Positions 1 to 8,295 are shown, counted from the first letter of the stretch. The stretch: 42,220 nt of DNA from Neisseriaceae bacterium (GCA_947446595.1 CANFGS010000017.1:1-42220), one strand, 5' to 3'. The notes: generated from the sequence alone by a model not told the origin. A program made the numbers and translations.

Positions 1-2
1 AT

Positions 3-107
3 CTACATTGGTATAACATGAAGCGAGTACATCAACGATTTAACAATAAACTTACGCCATTTGAATATCACTTGGAGCTTACCAAAAATGTTAAAATAGT
101 AGCTTAA
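3..107 (+). pseudogene. Transposase C-terminal tail (IS481/IS3-like), cut by window edge
   Basis: An open frame runs from the window edge to TAA at 105-107. It encodes about 34 residues with the pattern WYN..R.H..(F/L)N...TP.EY, which matches the C-terminal end of DDE (rve-type) transposases of IS481/IS3 families. In those enzymes this stretch follows the catalytic Glu helix. The rest of the gene lies outside the window, so it cannot be said whether the element is intact. The next 140 bases (108-246) hold no gene that I can recognise. Confidence 0.6.
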
Positions 108-246
108 TAAATATAAAATGATTTTCCAGTATGTACTTGGCTCTTACACTAGTTAAATATGAATCAGATTCATGCCCTAAATCTGTTAAAATCCCAATTG
201 TATAAAACACATCAGCTAAAATTTCTATATAAAAGGTGAGATTCAT

Positions 247-966
247 ATTAACATCAAACTAAGCGTGATAATGCCAGTATATCAAACTAATGAGATTTAT
301 TTAAAAGAAGCGATCAATAGTATTCTTGAGCAAACGTTTCCAGATTTCGAGTTTTTAATTGTCAATGATAGCCCCGAGGATAACAGAAGATTATTCGATA
401 TTGTTAAAAGCTACAATGACAATAGAATTATTTGGATACCATGTGGGAAAAATAGTGGTATCGCAATTGCTTCAAACACTGGGATTGAAGGTGCAAAAGG
501 CACTTTTATCGCTATGATGGATCATGATGATATTTGTATTAAAACGAGATTTGAACAACAAATTCAATTTTTGGAAGATAACCCTCACTACGGTTTTGTT
601 GGTGGACAAGCAGAAGGATTTTATCCAGATGATACTGGTGCTTTGTTAAATTACCCAACTTCATCAACAGTTGAAGAGTTAAAACAAAGTTTTTTTGATG
701 GTGTACCGTTTCTAAATCCAAGCATTATGTTTCGACGTTTAGCTCTAAACACCATAAGGTATAACCCATCATATAAAGTATGTGCTGACTATGATTTATT
801 TGCTAGACTTGTTTTTGAGCAAAATATTATAGGTACTAATTTACCAGAGGTTATACTACGTTATCGATTTCATGATGCAAATACATCTTTTAATCAATAC
901 TTACTTGCAGAAAAAGAAACAAATGAAATTCAACAATGGATTTTACACCACGAAGAAATTAATTAA
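247..966 (+). CDS. Family 2 glycosyltransferase (GT-A fold), probable ATT start
   Basis: This is a short GT2-type sugar transferase, expected to move a sugar from a nucleotide-sugar donor to a cell-surface glycan or lipid acceptor. Visible motifs are the N-terminal strand SVIMPVY, the donor-binding LIVNDSPEDN, the conserved NSGIAIASNTGI segment and the metal-binding MMDHDD (DxD type). At about 239 residues it is little more than the catalytic core, with no membrane segments. The first canonical start is GTG at 265, but that would cut off the residues before SVIMPVY. The ATT at 247, six bases after a strong AAGGTGAG, gives the typical family N-terminus IN(M)IKLSVIMPVY. Whether ATT is used or is a decayed ATG is unclear. 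It stands alone, between a transposase tail and efp, so the acceptor is unknown. Confidence 0.8.
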   Translation: MNIKLSVIMPVYQTNEIYLKEAINSILEQTFPDFEFLIVNDSPEDNRRLFDIVKSYNDNRIIWIPCGKNSGIAIASNTGIEGAKGTFIAMMDHDDICIKTRFEQQIQFLEDNPHYGFVGGQAEGFYPDDTGALLNYPTSSTVEELKQSFFDGVPFLNPSIMFRRLALNTIRYNPSYKVCADYDLFARLVFEQNIIGTNLPEVILRYRFHDANTSFNQYLLAEKETNEIQQWILHHEEIN

Positions 967-995
967 GTAGCTTATGTATTTCATTTAAAATAGTG

Positions 996-1001
996 TACAA
1001 T
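996..1001 (+). promoter_or_regulatory. Candidate -10 box for efp
   Basis: TACAAT lies 33 bases before the efp start, in the short gap after the glycosyltransferase. No good -35 box is visible at 17 bases; TTATGT at 972 is a weak candidate. Confidence 0.35.
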
Positions 1002-1034
1002 TACTACCTGTAACAAAATAAAAAGGAAACCAAT

Positions 1035-1610
1035 ATGAAAGAAAAAGCAGTAGATCTACGTACAGGTTGGATTATTCAGCATGACGGTCGTCAATTTGCA
1101 GTATTAGGTACTCGCACAGTCAAATCAGGAACTGGCGGCGGTGCATTTATACAAACTGAGATGAGAAACATTCAAACAGGTTCAAAGGCTCAAGTTGCAT
1201 TTAGATCAACTGATGCAGTTGAACGTTTATCAACAGAAGAGTTAGACTGTTCTTTCTTGTATAAAGAAGGCGAAGATTACGTATTTATGAATATGCAAGA
1301 CTATAGCCAAATTACAGTTACTCCAGATATAATCGGAGATGATGTTGTATTTTTATCAGATGGTATTAATGTAACACTTAAATTGGTTGATGGCGGCGTT
1401 CTTGCAGTTGAATTTCCAACAACAATCGTATGTACTGTTGTAGAAACTGACCCACAAATCAAAGGAGCTACAGCAACAGCAATGGATAAACCCGCAATAC
1501 TAGATATTGGTATTCGTGTGGTTGTTCCTTCTTTTGTCAATCTTGGCGAAAGGATTGTTCTTAAAACTGCTACTAGAGAATACTCAGAGCGTTATAAAGA
1601 GAAAAAATAA
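1035..1610 (+). CDS. efp: Elongation factor P with an extended, Lys/Arg-free tip loop
   Basis: EF-P binds between the P and E sites of the ribosome and rescues stalling at polyproline stretches. The 191 residues show the normal three beta-barrel (KOW, OB, C-terminal) arrangement, with the family signature near VVETDPQIKGATATA and a C-terminal YSERYKEKK. The start follows a clear AAAAGGA. The domain I tip loop is unusual: it reads VKSGTGGGAF (residues 29-38). E. coli EF-P has VKPGKGQAF with the beta-lysylated K34, and beta-proteobacterial EF-P has an Arg that EarP rhamnosylates. Here the loop is one residue longer, as in E. coli YeiP/EfpL (SPTARGAA), but the tip Arg is replaced by Gly. None of the known modification targets is present. 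No EpmA, EpmB or EarP gene is seen in the window. The call as EF-P family is firm; whether it is EF-P proper or an EfpL-like branch is open. Confidence 0.93.
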   Translation: MKEKAVDLRTGWIIQHDGRQFAVLGTRTVKSGTGGGAFIQTEMRNIQTGSKAQVAFRSTDAVERLSTEELDCSFLYKEGEDYVFMNMQDYSQITVTPDIIGDDVVFLSDGINVTLKLVDGGVLAVEFPTTIVCTVVETDPQIKGATATAMDKPAILDIGIRVVVPSFVNLGERIVLKTATREYSERYKEKK

Positions 1611-1627
1611 CACTCTAATTGTTGTAC

Positions 1628-1656
1628 GTCAAGCCCTTTTTCAAATTGGGCTTGAC
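1628..1656. terminator. Hairpin between convergent efp and oxidoreductase genes
   Basis: GTCAAGCCC (1628-1636) and GGGCTTGAC (1648-1656) form a perfect 9-bp stem with an 11-base loop. It sits 18 bases after efp and 22 before the end of the opposite-strand gene. Neither strand has a T run directly after the stem, so it is a plausible but not classical terminator. Confidence 0.45.
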
Positions 1657-1677
1657 AGCAATCTAAAACTTGAAATA

Positions 1678-2736
1678 TTAAAGCTTGATTACTGAATTTG
1701 TTTTAATTGATTCATCAGCAGCTAAAACTATCTTTAGGCAATCAATTGCATCATTTAGATGTTTGGTTAAATCCAAATCTTCTTTTATCGCTCTAAGCAA
1801 AAATATCTGCTCTAAATTACACAACTCTTGATGACATGGCTCATCTTCCATAGTAATTATCTGATGAGTTATACTAGAATTAGCAGCATTAAATTTATGT
1901 AATAATATAGCGTCAGTTGCAGTGTGAGAATGAATATCCGCAGAATCAGCCATTGTTTTAGGATTCGGCACAATACTAACTGATCCATTTGGACCCATTA
2001 CATCTTTAACAAAATGTGCGCTCTGGCTCACCATAGGCCCCCAAGCAGCCTCATACCAACCCACTGAATCATCATCAAACCTAACTTGTAAACAACCATA
2101 GTTATACATTTTTGTATCAATTTCATCAGATATTCTAGCACCACTAGCATATACACTAATAGGACGAGCATTTGTCATTTGACACATAACATCAACATAA
2201 TGCACTCCACAATCAACCAGTGGAGATAAGGTATTCATAGCTAACTTATGACGGCTCCAACTTTGATCAGTACTTTGTTGATTTAGGTTCATCCTCATAA
2301 CCAATGGCTTTCCAAGAGAATGTGATAATTCTACAAATTTTTGCCATGAAGGGTGGTGTTGTAAAATCAACCCAACAACTACTTTTTTATTATATTTTCT
2401 TGCTGTATGGAAGACTTCATTAGCATCCTCAATATTTGTTGCTAAGGGTTTTTCAAGAAATACATGAGCACCATTTTTTATAGCATGTATTGCATATTTG
2501 GCATGAGTATCACTATAGCTTGAAATACACACAATATCTGGCTTGGTATTTTCAAGCGCTAAATAAAAATCATCATATTCAGGGATATTACCCAACTTTA
2601 CAGATAAATCATGGCGTTTGTTTGCTGTTGGCGCAACTAAACCTACAATTTGACATTCAGAAATTGTGGAATATGCAATTGCATGAGAAGCACCCATATT
2701 ACCACAACCAACAATTAGCACCCGAAAATCAGTCAT
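1678..2736 (-). CDS. Gfo/Idh/MocA family NAD(P)-dependent oxidoreductase
   Basis: This is a 352-residue dehydrogenase of the Gfo/Idh/MocA family, which oxidises or reduces sugars, inositols or related polyols. The N-terminal Rossmann fold shows the dinucleotide loop VGCGNMGASHA, and the family motif EKPLA follows at about residue 98. The C-terminal half is the mixed alpha/beta substrate domain, with DCGVHYVDVM carrying the usual catalytic-region His. The ATG at 2736 was chosen over an in-frame TTG at 2748 because a GAGG ribosome site lies just before it and overlaps the TTG. It is a single gene, convergent with efp. The substrate cannot be told from sequence; the nearby glycosyltransferase makes a nucleotide-sugar role possible, but that is only a guess. 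Confidence 0.85.
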   Translation of the reverse strand: MTDFRVLIVGCGNMGASHAIAYSTISECQIVGLVAPTANKRHDLSVKLGNIPEYDDFYLALENTKPDIVCISSYSDTHAKYAIHAIKNGAHVFLEKPLATNIEDANEVFHTARKYNKKVVVGLILQHHPSWQKFVELSHSLGKPLVMRMNLNQQSTDQSWSRHKLAMNTLSPLVDCGVHYVDVMCQMTNARPISVYASGARISDEIDTKMYNYGCLQVRFDDDSVGWYEAAWGPMVSQSAHFVKDVMGPNGSVSIVPNPKTMADSADIHSHTATDAILLHKFNAANSSITHQIITMEDEPCHQELCNLEQIFLLRAIKEDLDLTKHLNDAIDCLKIVLAADESIKTNSVIKL

Positions 2737-2840
2737 ATATAACCTCAAAACCTATTTATTAATTAAGATCCTCATTATACACAACCTAATTTATATCTTG
2801 CAGTATATTCTATTATATTACATTAAAACTTTATATTTCA

Positions 2841-2867
2841 AGCACTAAATATATTTAGTGCTTTTTT
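2841..2867 (+). terminator. Intrinsic terminator without an upstream gene
   Basis: A perfect 22-base palindrome (2841-2862, AGCACTAAAT...TTAGTGCT) is followed by a T run on the plus strand. It has the form of a rho-independent terminator, but the gene before it runs the other way. It lies just before the hipBA promoter. Confidence 0.6.
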
Positions 2868-2895
2868 AATACAAGATTATAAATAATTATATAAT

Positions 2896-2946
2896 ATAGT
2901 TATACTATCACTTTACACTAATACTATGTTATAATGCTTTATAAAG
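2896..2946 (+). promoter_or_regulatory. hipBA promoter (extended -10) with flanking palindromes
   Basis: TGTTATAAT at 2927-2935 is a perfect extended -10 element (TGn-TATAAT). Two small palindromes flank it: ATAGT-TAT-ACTAT at 2896-2908 and CTTTATAAAG at 2937-2946. HipB-type antitoxins repress their own operon by binding inverted repeats around the promoter, so these are candidate operators. The sites do not match the E. coli hip operator (TATCC-N8-GGATA). Confidence 0.5.
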
Positions 2947-2986
2947 TAGGCTTTAGTTATATTTAATGCTTAAGGAATACAATATT

Positions 2987-3310
2987 ATGACCAAAACAAC
3001 AATACTCCCAAGTCCTTCTGCCAAAAAGATACTCGATCAATTAGGAGAGAATATAAAACTTGCGCGATTAAGGCGTAATTTCTCACAAGCAATTGTTGCC
3101 CAAAGATCTTCAATTTCCCGAAGTACATTATTATTAATCGAAAAAGGTAATCCAAATGTTAAATTTGGTGCTTATGTTAATGTACTACTATCCCTTGGTA
3201 TGCTTGATGATCTGAAACAAATTGCAATAGATGACAGACTTGGCAGAAAATTACAAGATGCTGGGCTACCTATAAGAGGTAGATCATCAAAAATAAAATT
3301 AGTTAAATAG
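2987..3310 (+). CDS. HipB-like XRE-family antitoxin/repressor
   Basis: A 107-residue DNA-binding protein that should bind and neutralise the HipA kinase encoded next to it and repress the operon. Residues about 21-75 form a Cro/C1-type helix-turn-helix: LGENIKLARLRRNFSQ, then VAQRSSISRSTLLLIEKG, where the second helix of the motif reads out DNA. The tail is basic (RGRSSKIKLVK). The ATG at 2987 has AAGGAA about ten bases before it and is preferred over the in-frame ATG at 2966, which sits in front of that ribosome site. The stop is 14 bases before hipA, the usual antitoxin-first layout. Confidence 0.85.
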   Translation: MTKTTILPSPSAKKILDQLGENIKLARLRRNFSQAIVAQRSSISRSTLLLIEKGNPNVKFGAYVNVLLSLGMLDDLKQIAIDDRLGRKLQDAGLPIRGRSSKIKLVK

Positions 3311-3324
3311 TATATGGTATTAAA

Positions 3325-4596
3325 ATGAATAAAACCACAAAAAATGTTACTATAGTTAGTGTTTATGCCAACTGGATTGGATTAGATAACCCAAGACTAA
3401 TTGGGGAATTATTGACAGATCAAGTCAGAGGAAATATAAACATTTCGTTTCAGTATAACTCTGAGTGGATAGAATATATCCAGAAAAATCAAATATCATT
3501 AGACCCACAATTAAGTCTCGATACTTGGCCACAATATTTGGAACAAAGCAAACCTAATTTTAATTTCTTACTTGACTCATCTCCGGATAGGTGGGGTAGA
3601 CAACTAATGATCAAAAATGAAGCTTTAAAAGCATATCCTAAAACTCTAAATGAGTTAGATTTTTTATTAGGAGTGAATGATTTTACAAGGCTTGGAGCAT
3701 TAAGATTCAAGATTGGAGATAGTGAGTTTCTGGATGATAACGCTAACAGTGTGCCACCTTTAGCAGATCTAAGAGAACTTGAGGCTACAAGTAATGAATA
3801 CGAACAGCAGGTGAATGAAAGTAGTCAAAGATATAGCAAAATCATCAAAAGATTAGTTGATCCAGGTTCATCACTAGGCGGAGCACGACCAAAAGCTAAT
3901 ATTAAAGACACTGATGGCAGTTTATGGATTGCTAAATTCCCTAGCATTGAGGACACTTGCGATAAAGGTGCATGGGAAATGGTAATGCACGAGTTGGCAA
4001 ATCTTGCTGGAATTAAAACCCCAGAGGCAAAGCTAATTAATTTCTCTGGAGATTATCATACATACCTTTCAAAAAGGTTTGACAGAACCAATGATAATAA
4101 GCGTATCCACTTTGCATCAGCGATGACACTACTAAATCAAAGCGAAGGTGCTAATCATACTTCTGGTGCATCATATTTTGATTTTATTGATATATTATCA
4201 AAAATAGGGAGCAATAAGTCCGCTGATTTAAACCAGTTATGGCGTAGAATTGTTTTTTCTATTTGTGTATCAAACACAGATGATCATTTAAGGAATCATG
4301 GATTTATTCTAACTCCTACTGGATGGGAACTTTCACCAGCATATGATATAAACCCAAACCCAAGTGGTAGAGGCTTAAGCCTAAATATAAATGATAGGAG
4401 TAATGCCTTGTCTTTACAAATAGTAATGAATATCGCTCCATATTTTGGAATAACTAAAGGCAGTGAAAAAAAATTAATAAACGAAATTGTTAATATAGTT
4501 AAAGAATGGCGAATTGTAGCCAAAAAATTTCACATTCGGGCATCAGAGCAATCCCAAATGGCTGATGCTTTTAAGGCAGCTATAATAATTCCTTGA
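3325..4596 (+). CDS. hipA: HipA-like serine/threonine kinase toxin
   Basis: HipA kinases stop growth by phosphorylating translation components; E. coli HipA acts on glutamyl-tRNA synthetase GltX. This 423-residue protein appears complete. The N-terminal HipA_N subdomain covers about residues 10-130. The glycine-rich loop with the autophosphorylation serine region is GSSLGGARPKA (181-191), the ATP-binding lysine is K204 in WIAKFP, the catalytic segment is SNTDDHLRNH (316-325) and the metal-binding DFG-like site is YDIN (340-343). All key residues are present, so it should be active. It follows hipB by 14 bases. A gltX gene, the classical HipA target, lies 5 kb away in this window, which may be chance. 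Composition is similar to its neighbours, but the downstream junction points to acquisition as a module. Confidence 0.92.
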   Translation: MNKTTKNVTIVSVYANWIGLDNPRLIGELLTDQVRGNINISFQYNSEWIEYIQKNQISLDPQLSLDTWPQYLEQSKPNFNFLLDSSPDRWGRQLMIKNEALKAYPKTLNELDFLLGVNDFTRLGALRFKIGDSEFLDDNANSVPPLADLRELEATSNEYEQQVNESSQRYSKIIKRLVDPGSSLGGARPKANIKDTDGSLWIAKFPSIEDTCDKGAWEMVMHELANLAGIKTPEAKLINFSGDYHTYLSKRFDRTNDNKRIHFASAMTLLNQSEGANHTSGASYFDFIDILSKIGSNKSADLNQLWRRIVFSICVSNTDDHLRNHGFILTPTGWELSPAYDINPNPSGRGLSLNINDRSNALSLQIVMNIAPYFGITKGSEKKLINEIVNIVKEWRIVAKKFHIRASEQSQMADAFKAAIIIP

Positions 4597-4696
4597 TATT
4601 AATTATATGCGCCGCGCAGTAAAGATATATAGCTCAATTGGCTAGTTAATGGTAAAATTCTCGACATAAATATTTGTACAATATGGAGATTAGAAA

Positions 4697-4993
4697 GTGA
4701 ACGATGATAAAGAAATACAAAACTTTAAAAGCCATACTCTTACCCTAGATAAGAATTTTGGTCAACATCTGCATAAATTATATAGTGCTAATACAGAATC
4801 GATTGTAGATATTTTTCTTAAAGATCCAAATAGTGAATTTATAGTTACTTCTCAATACAACAAACTCGAAACATCTGTTACAAAACAATTTTTTGCTTCA
4901 GCTAGTAGCAGCTTTTTTAAAGTTTCATCATTAGGATTTGCTAAATACTCTTTTTCTGCCAGAATTATAAATTCATCAATATGGTTCAGATGA
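4697..4993 (+). pseudogene. Short hypothetical ORF running into a truncated opposite-strand gene
   Basis: A GTG start with GGAG eight bases before it opens a 98-codon frame. The first half, to about codon 55, is a plausible hydrophilic protein (starts MNDDKEIQNFKS, with IVDIFLKDPNSEF). From about 4860 onward the frame is the antisense of the alpha/beta hydrolase gene and looks like non-coding read-through (Ser/Phe rich). The likely reading is the 5' part of a gene whose remainder was lost at a recombination junction near 4852-4880. I do not recognise the family. Confidence 0.35.
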
Positions 4994-5400
4994 TAACTTG
5001 CAAATATTTTTTGCCAAGTGGCATCAGGTGCTGTCCCCATCAATACTAAACCATGAAGAATGCTCTCTAAATCTGGCAGAGTTTGCACAAACATAGCTAG
5101 GGTAGAATGAGCTACTATAATTACATTTTGAAGAGAATCAACCGCCTGCAATATTGCACCTGACCAATTGCAAGCTAAGTGATCTTGTAATAAATTTGAG
5201 CCATCATTAGGTAAATCAAAATGCCAAATATTTCCAGGGAGTGTAGTTTTGAGTAATTGTGTTAGCGGAGCTATTATTTCCGAGCCAAGACCAGGACCAC
5301 TGGGAATAAATATCCAATTCAATTCTGATTCGCCAAATGAGCTCTGAAACTGCAGCCTACCACCACTTGATGTCCACACAGGTTGGTGTTTATTGACCAT
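4852..5400 (-). pseudogene. Alpha/beta hydrolase, C-terminally truncated
   Basis: The 182 residues show an alpha/beta hydrolase beginning: LNWIFIPSGPGLGSE corresponds to the oxyanion strand and loop, FDLPNDGSN to the next strand, and VIIVAHSTLAMFV to the nucleophile elbow with its serine. LHGLVLMGTAPDA is the following strand. Proteins of this kind run to about 270-290 residues, with the acid and His of the triad in the last third. Here the frame stops after VSSLLY, inside the cap, so both are missing and the product is probably inactive. The start is the ATG at 5400; an in-frame TTG lies at 5415, and neither has a strong ribosome site. The truncation faces the hipBA segment. Confidence 0.6.
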
Positions 5401-5552
5401 ATATTTTACATTCAATAAAAAGGATATTTTAGATTAAATCTATTCTAGCATAATACTTGCTAAATTAGGAATTTTCTTGCAGAAAATTTTAGAAAATAAA
5501 TATCGTAACTTATTGTTTATTTTTTGATATTGCTACCTGAATCGGTAACATA

Positions 5553-5637
5553 TGGTGCGGAAGAAGAGACTCGAACTCTTACGCCTCGCGGCGCTGGAAC
5601 CTAAATCCAGTGCGTCTACCAATTTCGCCACTTCCGC
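5553..5637 (-). tRNA. tRNA-Leu (anticodon UAG)
   Basis: The 85-base minus-strand sequence folds as a class II tRNA. The acceptor stem is GCGGAAG/CTTCCGC, the anticodon stem CTGGA/TCCAG carries loop TTTAGGT (anticodon TAG), a long variable arm is built around CGCCGCGAGGCG, and the T arm contains TTCGAGT. The terminal CCA is encoded (5553-5555). It reads CUA and other CUN leucine codons. Confidence 0.96.
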
Positions 5638-5652
5638 ATATGTGAGGTAAGA

Positions 5653-5681
5653 ATATTACACTAACTAGATAAATTTTGCAA
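5653..5681 (-). promoter_or_regulatory. Promoter of tRNA-Leu
   Basis: On the minus strand TTGCAA (5681-5676) and TAATAT (5658-5653) are separated by exactly 17 bases. The expected start point lies about ten bases before the mature tRNA 5' end at 5637. Confidence 0.65.
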
Positions 5682-5730
5682 TTATTTTTACAAAAAATCG
5701 TCATAATCCAAAAAAACATTGATTTCTAGA

Positions 5731-6033
5731 CTATGGATAAACCGCAATAGGGGCTAATTTTAATTTATTAACTATATCCGCTCCATGAGGGGATGAATTG
5801 ATATATGGCGTAAGATCAGTTCCTGCAACCATTCCCTTATGGTGTTTGCCACCCTTCCAAGCTTCAACCTTTGATACATCATATACATTACCATTTAGTG
5901 CAACAAATGCACTATGCCCATTCTTGCCATCATGATTTTTAAGCTCTTTAAGTGACATATGAGGCATACTATTTGCTGCAAAAATACTTAAAAACGCCCC
6001 GACTAATAATACACTTAGAAAAAATTTAACCAT
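5731..6033 (-). CDS. Exported small cytochrome b5-like heme-binding protein
   Basis: A 100-residue protein. The first 20 or so residues (MVKFFLSVLLVGAFLSIFAA) are a signal peptide. The rest is a minimal cytochrome b5-like heme/steroid-binding domain: HSAFVALNGNVYDVSKVEAWKGG, then HHKGMVAGTDLTPYINSSPHG. The family normally uses two His as axial heme ligands; H64/H65 and H83 are candidates. It should act in the periplasm as a redox or heme-carrier protein. The start has AGAGGT just before it. It lies directly downstream of periplasmic katG, though a terminator separates them. The electron partner is unknown. Confidence 0.75.
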   Translation of the reverse strand: MVKFFLSVLLVGAFLSIFAANSMPHMSLKELKNHDGKNGHSAFVALNGNVYDVSKVEAWKGGKHHKGMVAGTDLTPYINSSPHGADIVNKLKLAPIAVYP

Positions 6034-6050
6034 ATTAACCTCTAATTAAT

Positions 6051-6080
6051 AAAAAATGCCAATATGTATCAACATTGGCA
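6051..6080 (-). terminator. Rho-independent terminator of katG
   Basis: On the minus strand TGCCAAT...ATTGGCA (6080-6057) forms a 7-bp stem, extendable by a wobble and an A-T pair, and is directly followed by six Ts (6056-6051). It begins ten bases after the katG stop and lies before the b5-like gene. Confidence 0.8.
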
Positions 6081-6090
6081 CTACAATTAT

Positions 6091-8295
6091 TTAGTTTTGT
6101 ATATCAAAACGCCCAAGCATCATTACCTTAGACCAAGCATTTACAAAGTCATTGATAAATTTTTGCTCATTACCATTTTCTGCATATACTTGCGCTACTG
6201 CCTTAAGTTCAGAATTTGAACCAAAGATTAAATCAACTGATGATGCAGTCCATTTTGATGTATTTGTTTTTCTATCATAACCGATATATTTACCTGGGGT
6301 TTTTGATTTATCCCATCTAGTTGACATATCTAATAGATTAACAAAGTAAGCGTTATTAAGTTTACCTGGAGTTGACGTAAATACTCCGTCTTGAGAATTT
6401 TGATAGTTTACATTTAATGCACGTAAGCCACCCACAAGAACAGTCATCTCAGGAACATTTAGGTTAAGCATACTAGCTTTTTCTACCAATGCTTGAGGTA
6501 ACAAATTAGTACTCACACTGCCATCAGTATAGTTAATAAACCCATCTGATTTAGTTTTCAGGTAATTAAACGAATCTACATCAGTTTGTGCTTGTGTTGC
6601 ATCAGTTCTACCTGCTACAAATGGCACATTTGCTGTGTATCCCGCGCTCTTAGCTGCCAACTCAATTGCAGCATCACCACCGATAACTATTAAGTCTGCT
6701 AACGATACTTTGGTACCATCTTTCTTACCATTATTAAAATCATTTTGGATAGATTTTAACTTAGCAATAACTTTCTGAACATGCTCTGGATCATTCATAG
6801 CCCAATCTTTTTCAGGTGCTAATGCTATTCTTGCTCCATTAGTACCACCACGATAGTCAGTTTTACGATAGGTTTCAGCTGACGCCCAAGCAGTTTTAAC
6901 TAGATCTTGATTTGATAGACCGGAAGCAAGAATTTTAGCCTTTAACTCAGTAATATCTGCTTGAGTAACTTGTTTATAGTCAGCTTTTGGCACTGGGTCT
7001 TGCCAACTAAAGTCATCATTTGGAATCCAAGGACCGATATATCTTGATTTAGGCCCCATATCTCTATGAGTTAATTTAAACCAAGCTCTTGCAAAAGCAG
7101 CTTTCAGTTTCTCTGGGTTTTTATAAAATTCTTCAGCATATTTATTATATGATGTATCTTGTGTTAATGCCAAATCAGTAGTAAACATCATAGGCTTATG
7201 TAATTTGTCAGGATTACTAGCATCAGGTACCATATTAGTGGCTTTAGCATTAGTAGGTTCCCACTGATGTGCTCCGCCAGGACTCATGGTTTTTTTCCAT
7301 TTTAGAGTGTATAGATTAGTTAGATAATCATTACTCCACTTGGTTGGGCTTGAGCTCCAAGCTCCCTCAAGTCCACTACCAATAGCATCAGTGCCTACAC
7401 CGCTTTTATAACTATTTTTCCAGCCTAGACCTTGTTGTTCAACTGGTGCTTTATCAGGTGCAGCGCCTACGTATTTATTTGGGTTTGCTGCTCCATGAGC
7501 CTTACCAAAAGCGTGCCCTCCAGCAATAAGAGCAACAGTCTCTTCATCAGTCATTCCCATACCAGCAAAAGTTTTGCGAATTAAAGGAGCTGCTTTTTTA
7601 GAATCAGGTACTCCATCTGGACCTTCTGGATTTACATAAATTAATCCCATTTGAGTAGCTGAGAATGGCTTTGCTACTTCACCTTTTTTTACATTACTTG
7701 ACAAGACTTCTGGACTAACTCCCCAGTTGGTATCATCTCCCTGCCAGTCATCATCACGCCCAAAAGCAAATCCTACTGGTTTTACGCCCATGGCTTCAAT
7801 TGATACCGTTCCAGCTAGTGCTATCAAATCCGACCACGATACAGCATTACCATATTTTTGTTTTAGAGGCCATAGTAGTTGGCGTGCTTTATCTAGGTTC
7901 ACATTATCAGGCCAACTATTTAGAGGAGAAAAACGTTGTTGCCCACGATTAGCTCCACCTCTACCATCATAAATTCTATATGTTCCAGCATCATGCCAAC
8001 TTAATCTAACAAATAGTGGTCCATAATTACCAAAATCCGCTGGCCACCATTCTTGTTGCTGTGTTAATAAAGCTTCCATATCTTTTTTCAGTTGATTAGT
8101 ATCTAGCTTTTTAAATGCTTGATGATATTTATAATCCTTGTCCATAGGATTATCTACTAGATTTAGATTTCGTAATGGTGCAAGATTCAAAGTTGGTGTG
8201 GTAACACTAGTTTTAGCATTAGTACCCGCATTAACACTACTAGCAGATACTACTGCACCTGAAATTCCAATAACTTTCAAAATTTTTTTATACAT
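6091..8295 (-). CDS. katG: Periplasmic catalase-peroxidase
   Basis: A bifunctional heme enzyme that removes hydrogen peroxide by catalase and peroxidase action. It has two tandem peroxidase-like domains, of which the first binds heme. In the 734-residue form the distal triad is R97, W100 and H101 (VRLSWHDAG) and the proximal His is H261 ([10 protein letters not shown]). W100, Y220 and M246 correspond to the Trp-Tyr-Met cross-link needed for catalase activity, so all key residues are present. The N-terminus [22 protein letters not shown] is a Sec signal peptide, so this is the exported KatG/KatP type known from some pathogens. The ATG at 8295 has AGGAG eight bases ahead; the in-frame start at 8328 would spoil the signal peptide. 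It ends at a strong terminator. No convincing OxyR or Fur site was seen in the 170-base upstream gap. Confidence 0.96.
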   Translation of the reverse strand: MYKKILKVIGISGAVVSASSVNAGTNAKTSVTTPTLNLAPLRNLNLVDNPMDKDYKYHQAFKKLDTNQLKKDMEALLTQQQEWWPADFGNYGPLFVRLSWHDAGTYRIYDGRGGANRGQQRFSPLNSWPDNVNLDKARQLLWPLKQKYGNAVSWSDLIALAGTVSIEAMGVKPVGFAFGRDDDWQGDDTNWGVSPEVLSSNVKKGEVAKPFSATQMGLIYVNPEGPDGVPDSKKAAPLIRKTFAGMGMTDEETVALIAGGHAFGKAHGAANPNKYVGAAPDKAPVEQQGLGWKNSYKSGVGTDAIGSGLEGAWSSSPTKWSNDYLTNLYTLKWKKTMSPGGAHQWEPTNAKATNMVPDASNPDKLHKPMMFTTDLALTQDTSYNKYAEEFYKNPEKLKAAFARAWFKLTHRDMGPKSRYIGPWIPNDDFSWQDPVPKADYKQVTQADITELKAKILASGLSNQDLVKTAWASAETYRKTDYRGGTNGARIALAPEKDWAMNDPEHVQKVIAKLKSIQNDFNNGKKDGTKVSLADLIVIGGDAAIELAAKSAGYTANVPFVAGRTDATQAQTDVDSFNYLKTKSDGFINYTDGSVSTNLLPQALVEKASMLNLNVPEMTVLVGGLRALNVNYQNSQDGVFTSTPGKLNNAYFVNLLDMSTRWDKSKTPGKYIGYDRKTNTSKWTASSVDLIFGSNSELKAVAQVYAENGNEQKFINDFVNAWSKVMMLGRFDIQN

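Noticed and set aside
4628-4680. tRNA-like stretch (TATATAGCTCAATTGGCTAG) after hipA, possibly a partial tRNA or attachment site
   Set aside because: Only the D-arm resemblance is present; no anticodon stem, T arm or acceptor stem can be formed. It is probably chance.
7727-7972. 81-codon plus-strand ORF inside katG
   Set aside because: It is antisense to a strongly conserved coding region and shows no ribosome site or recognisable protein.
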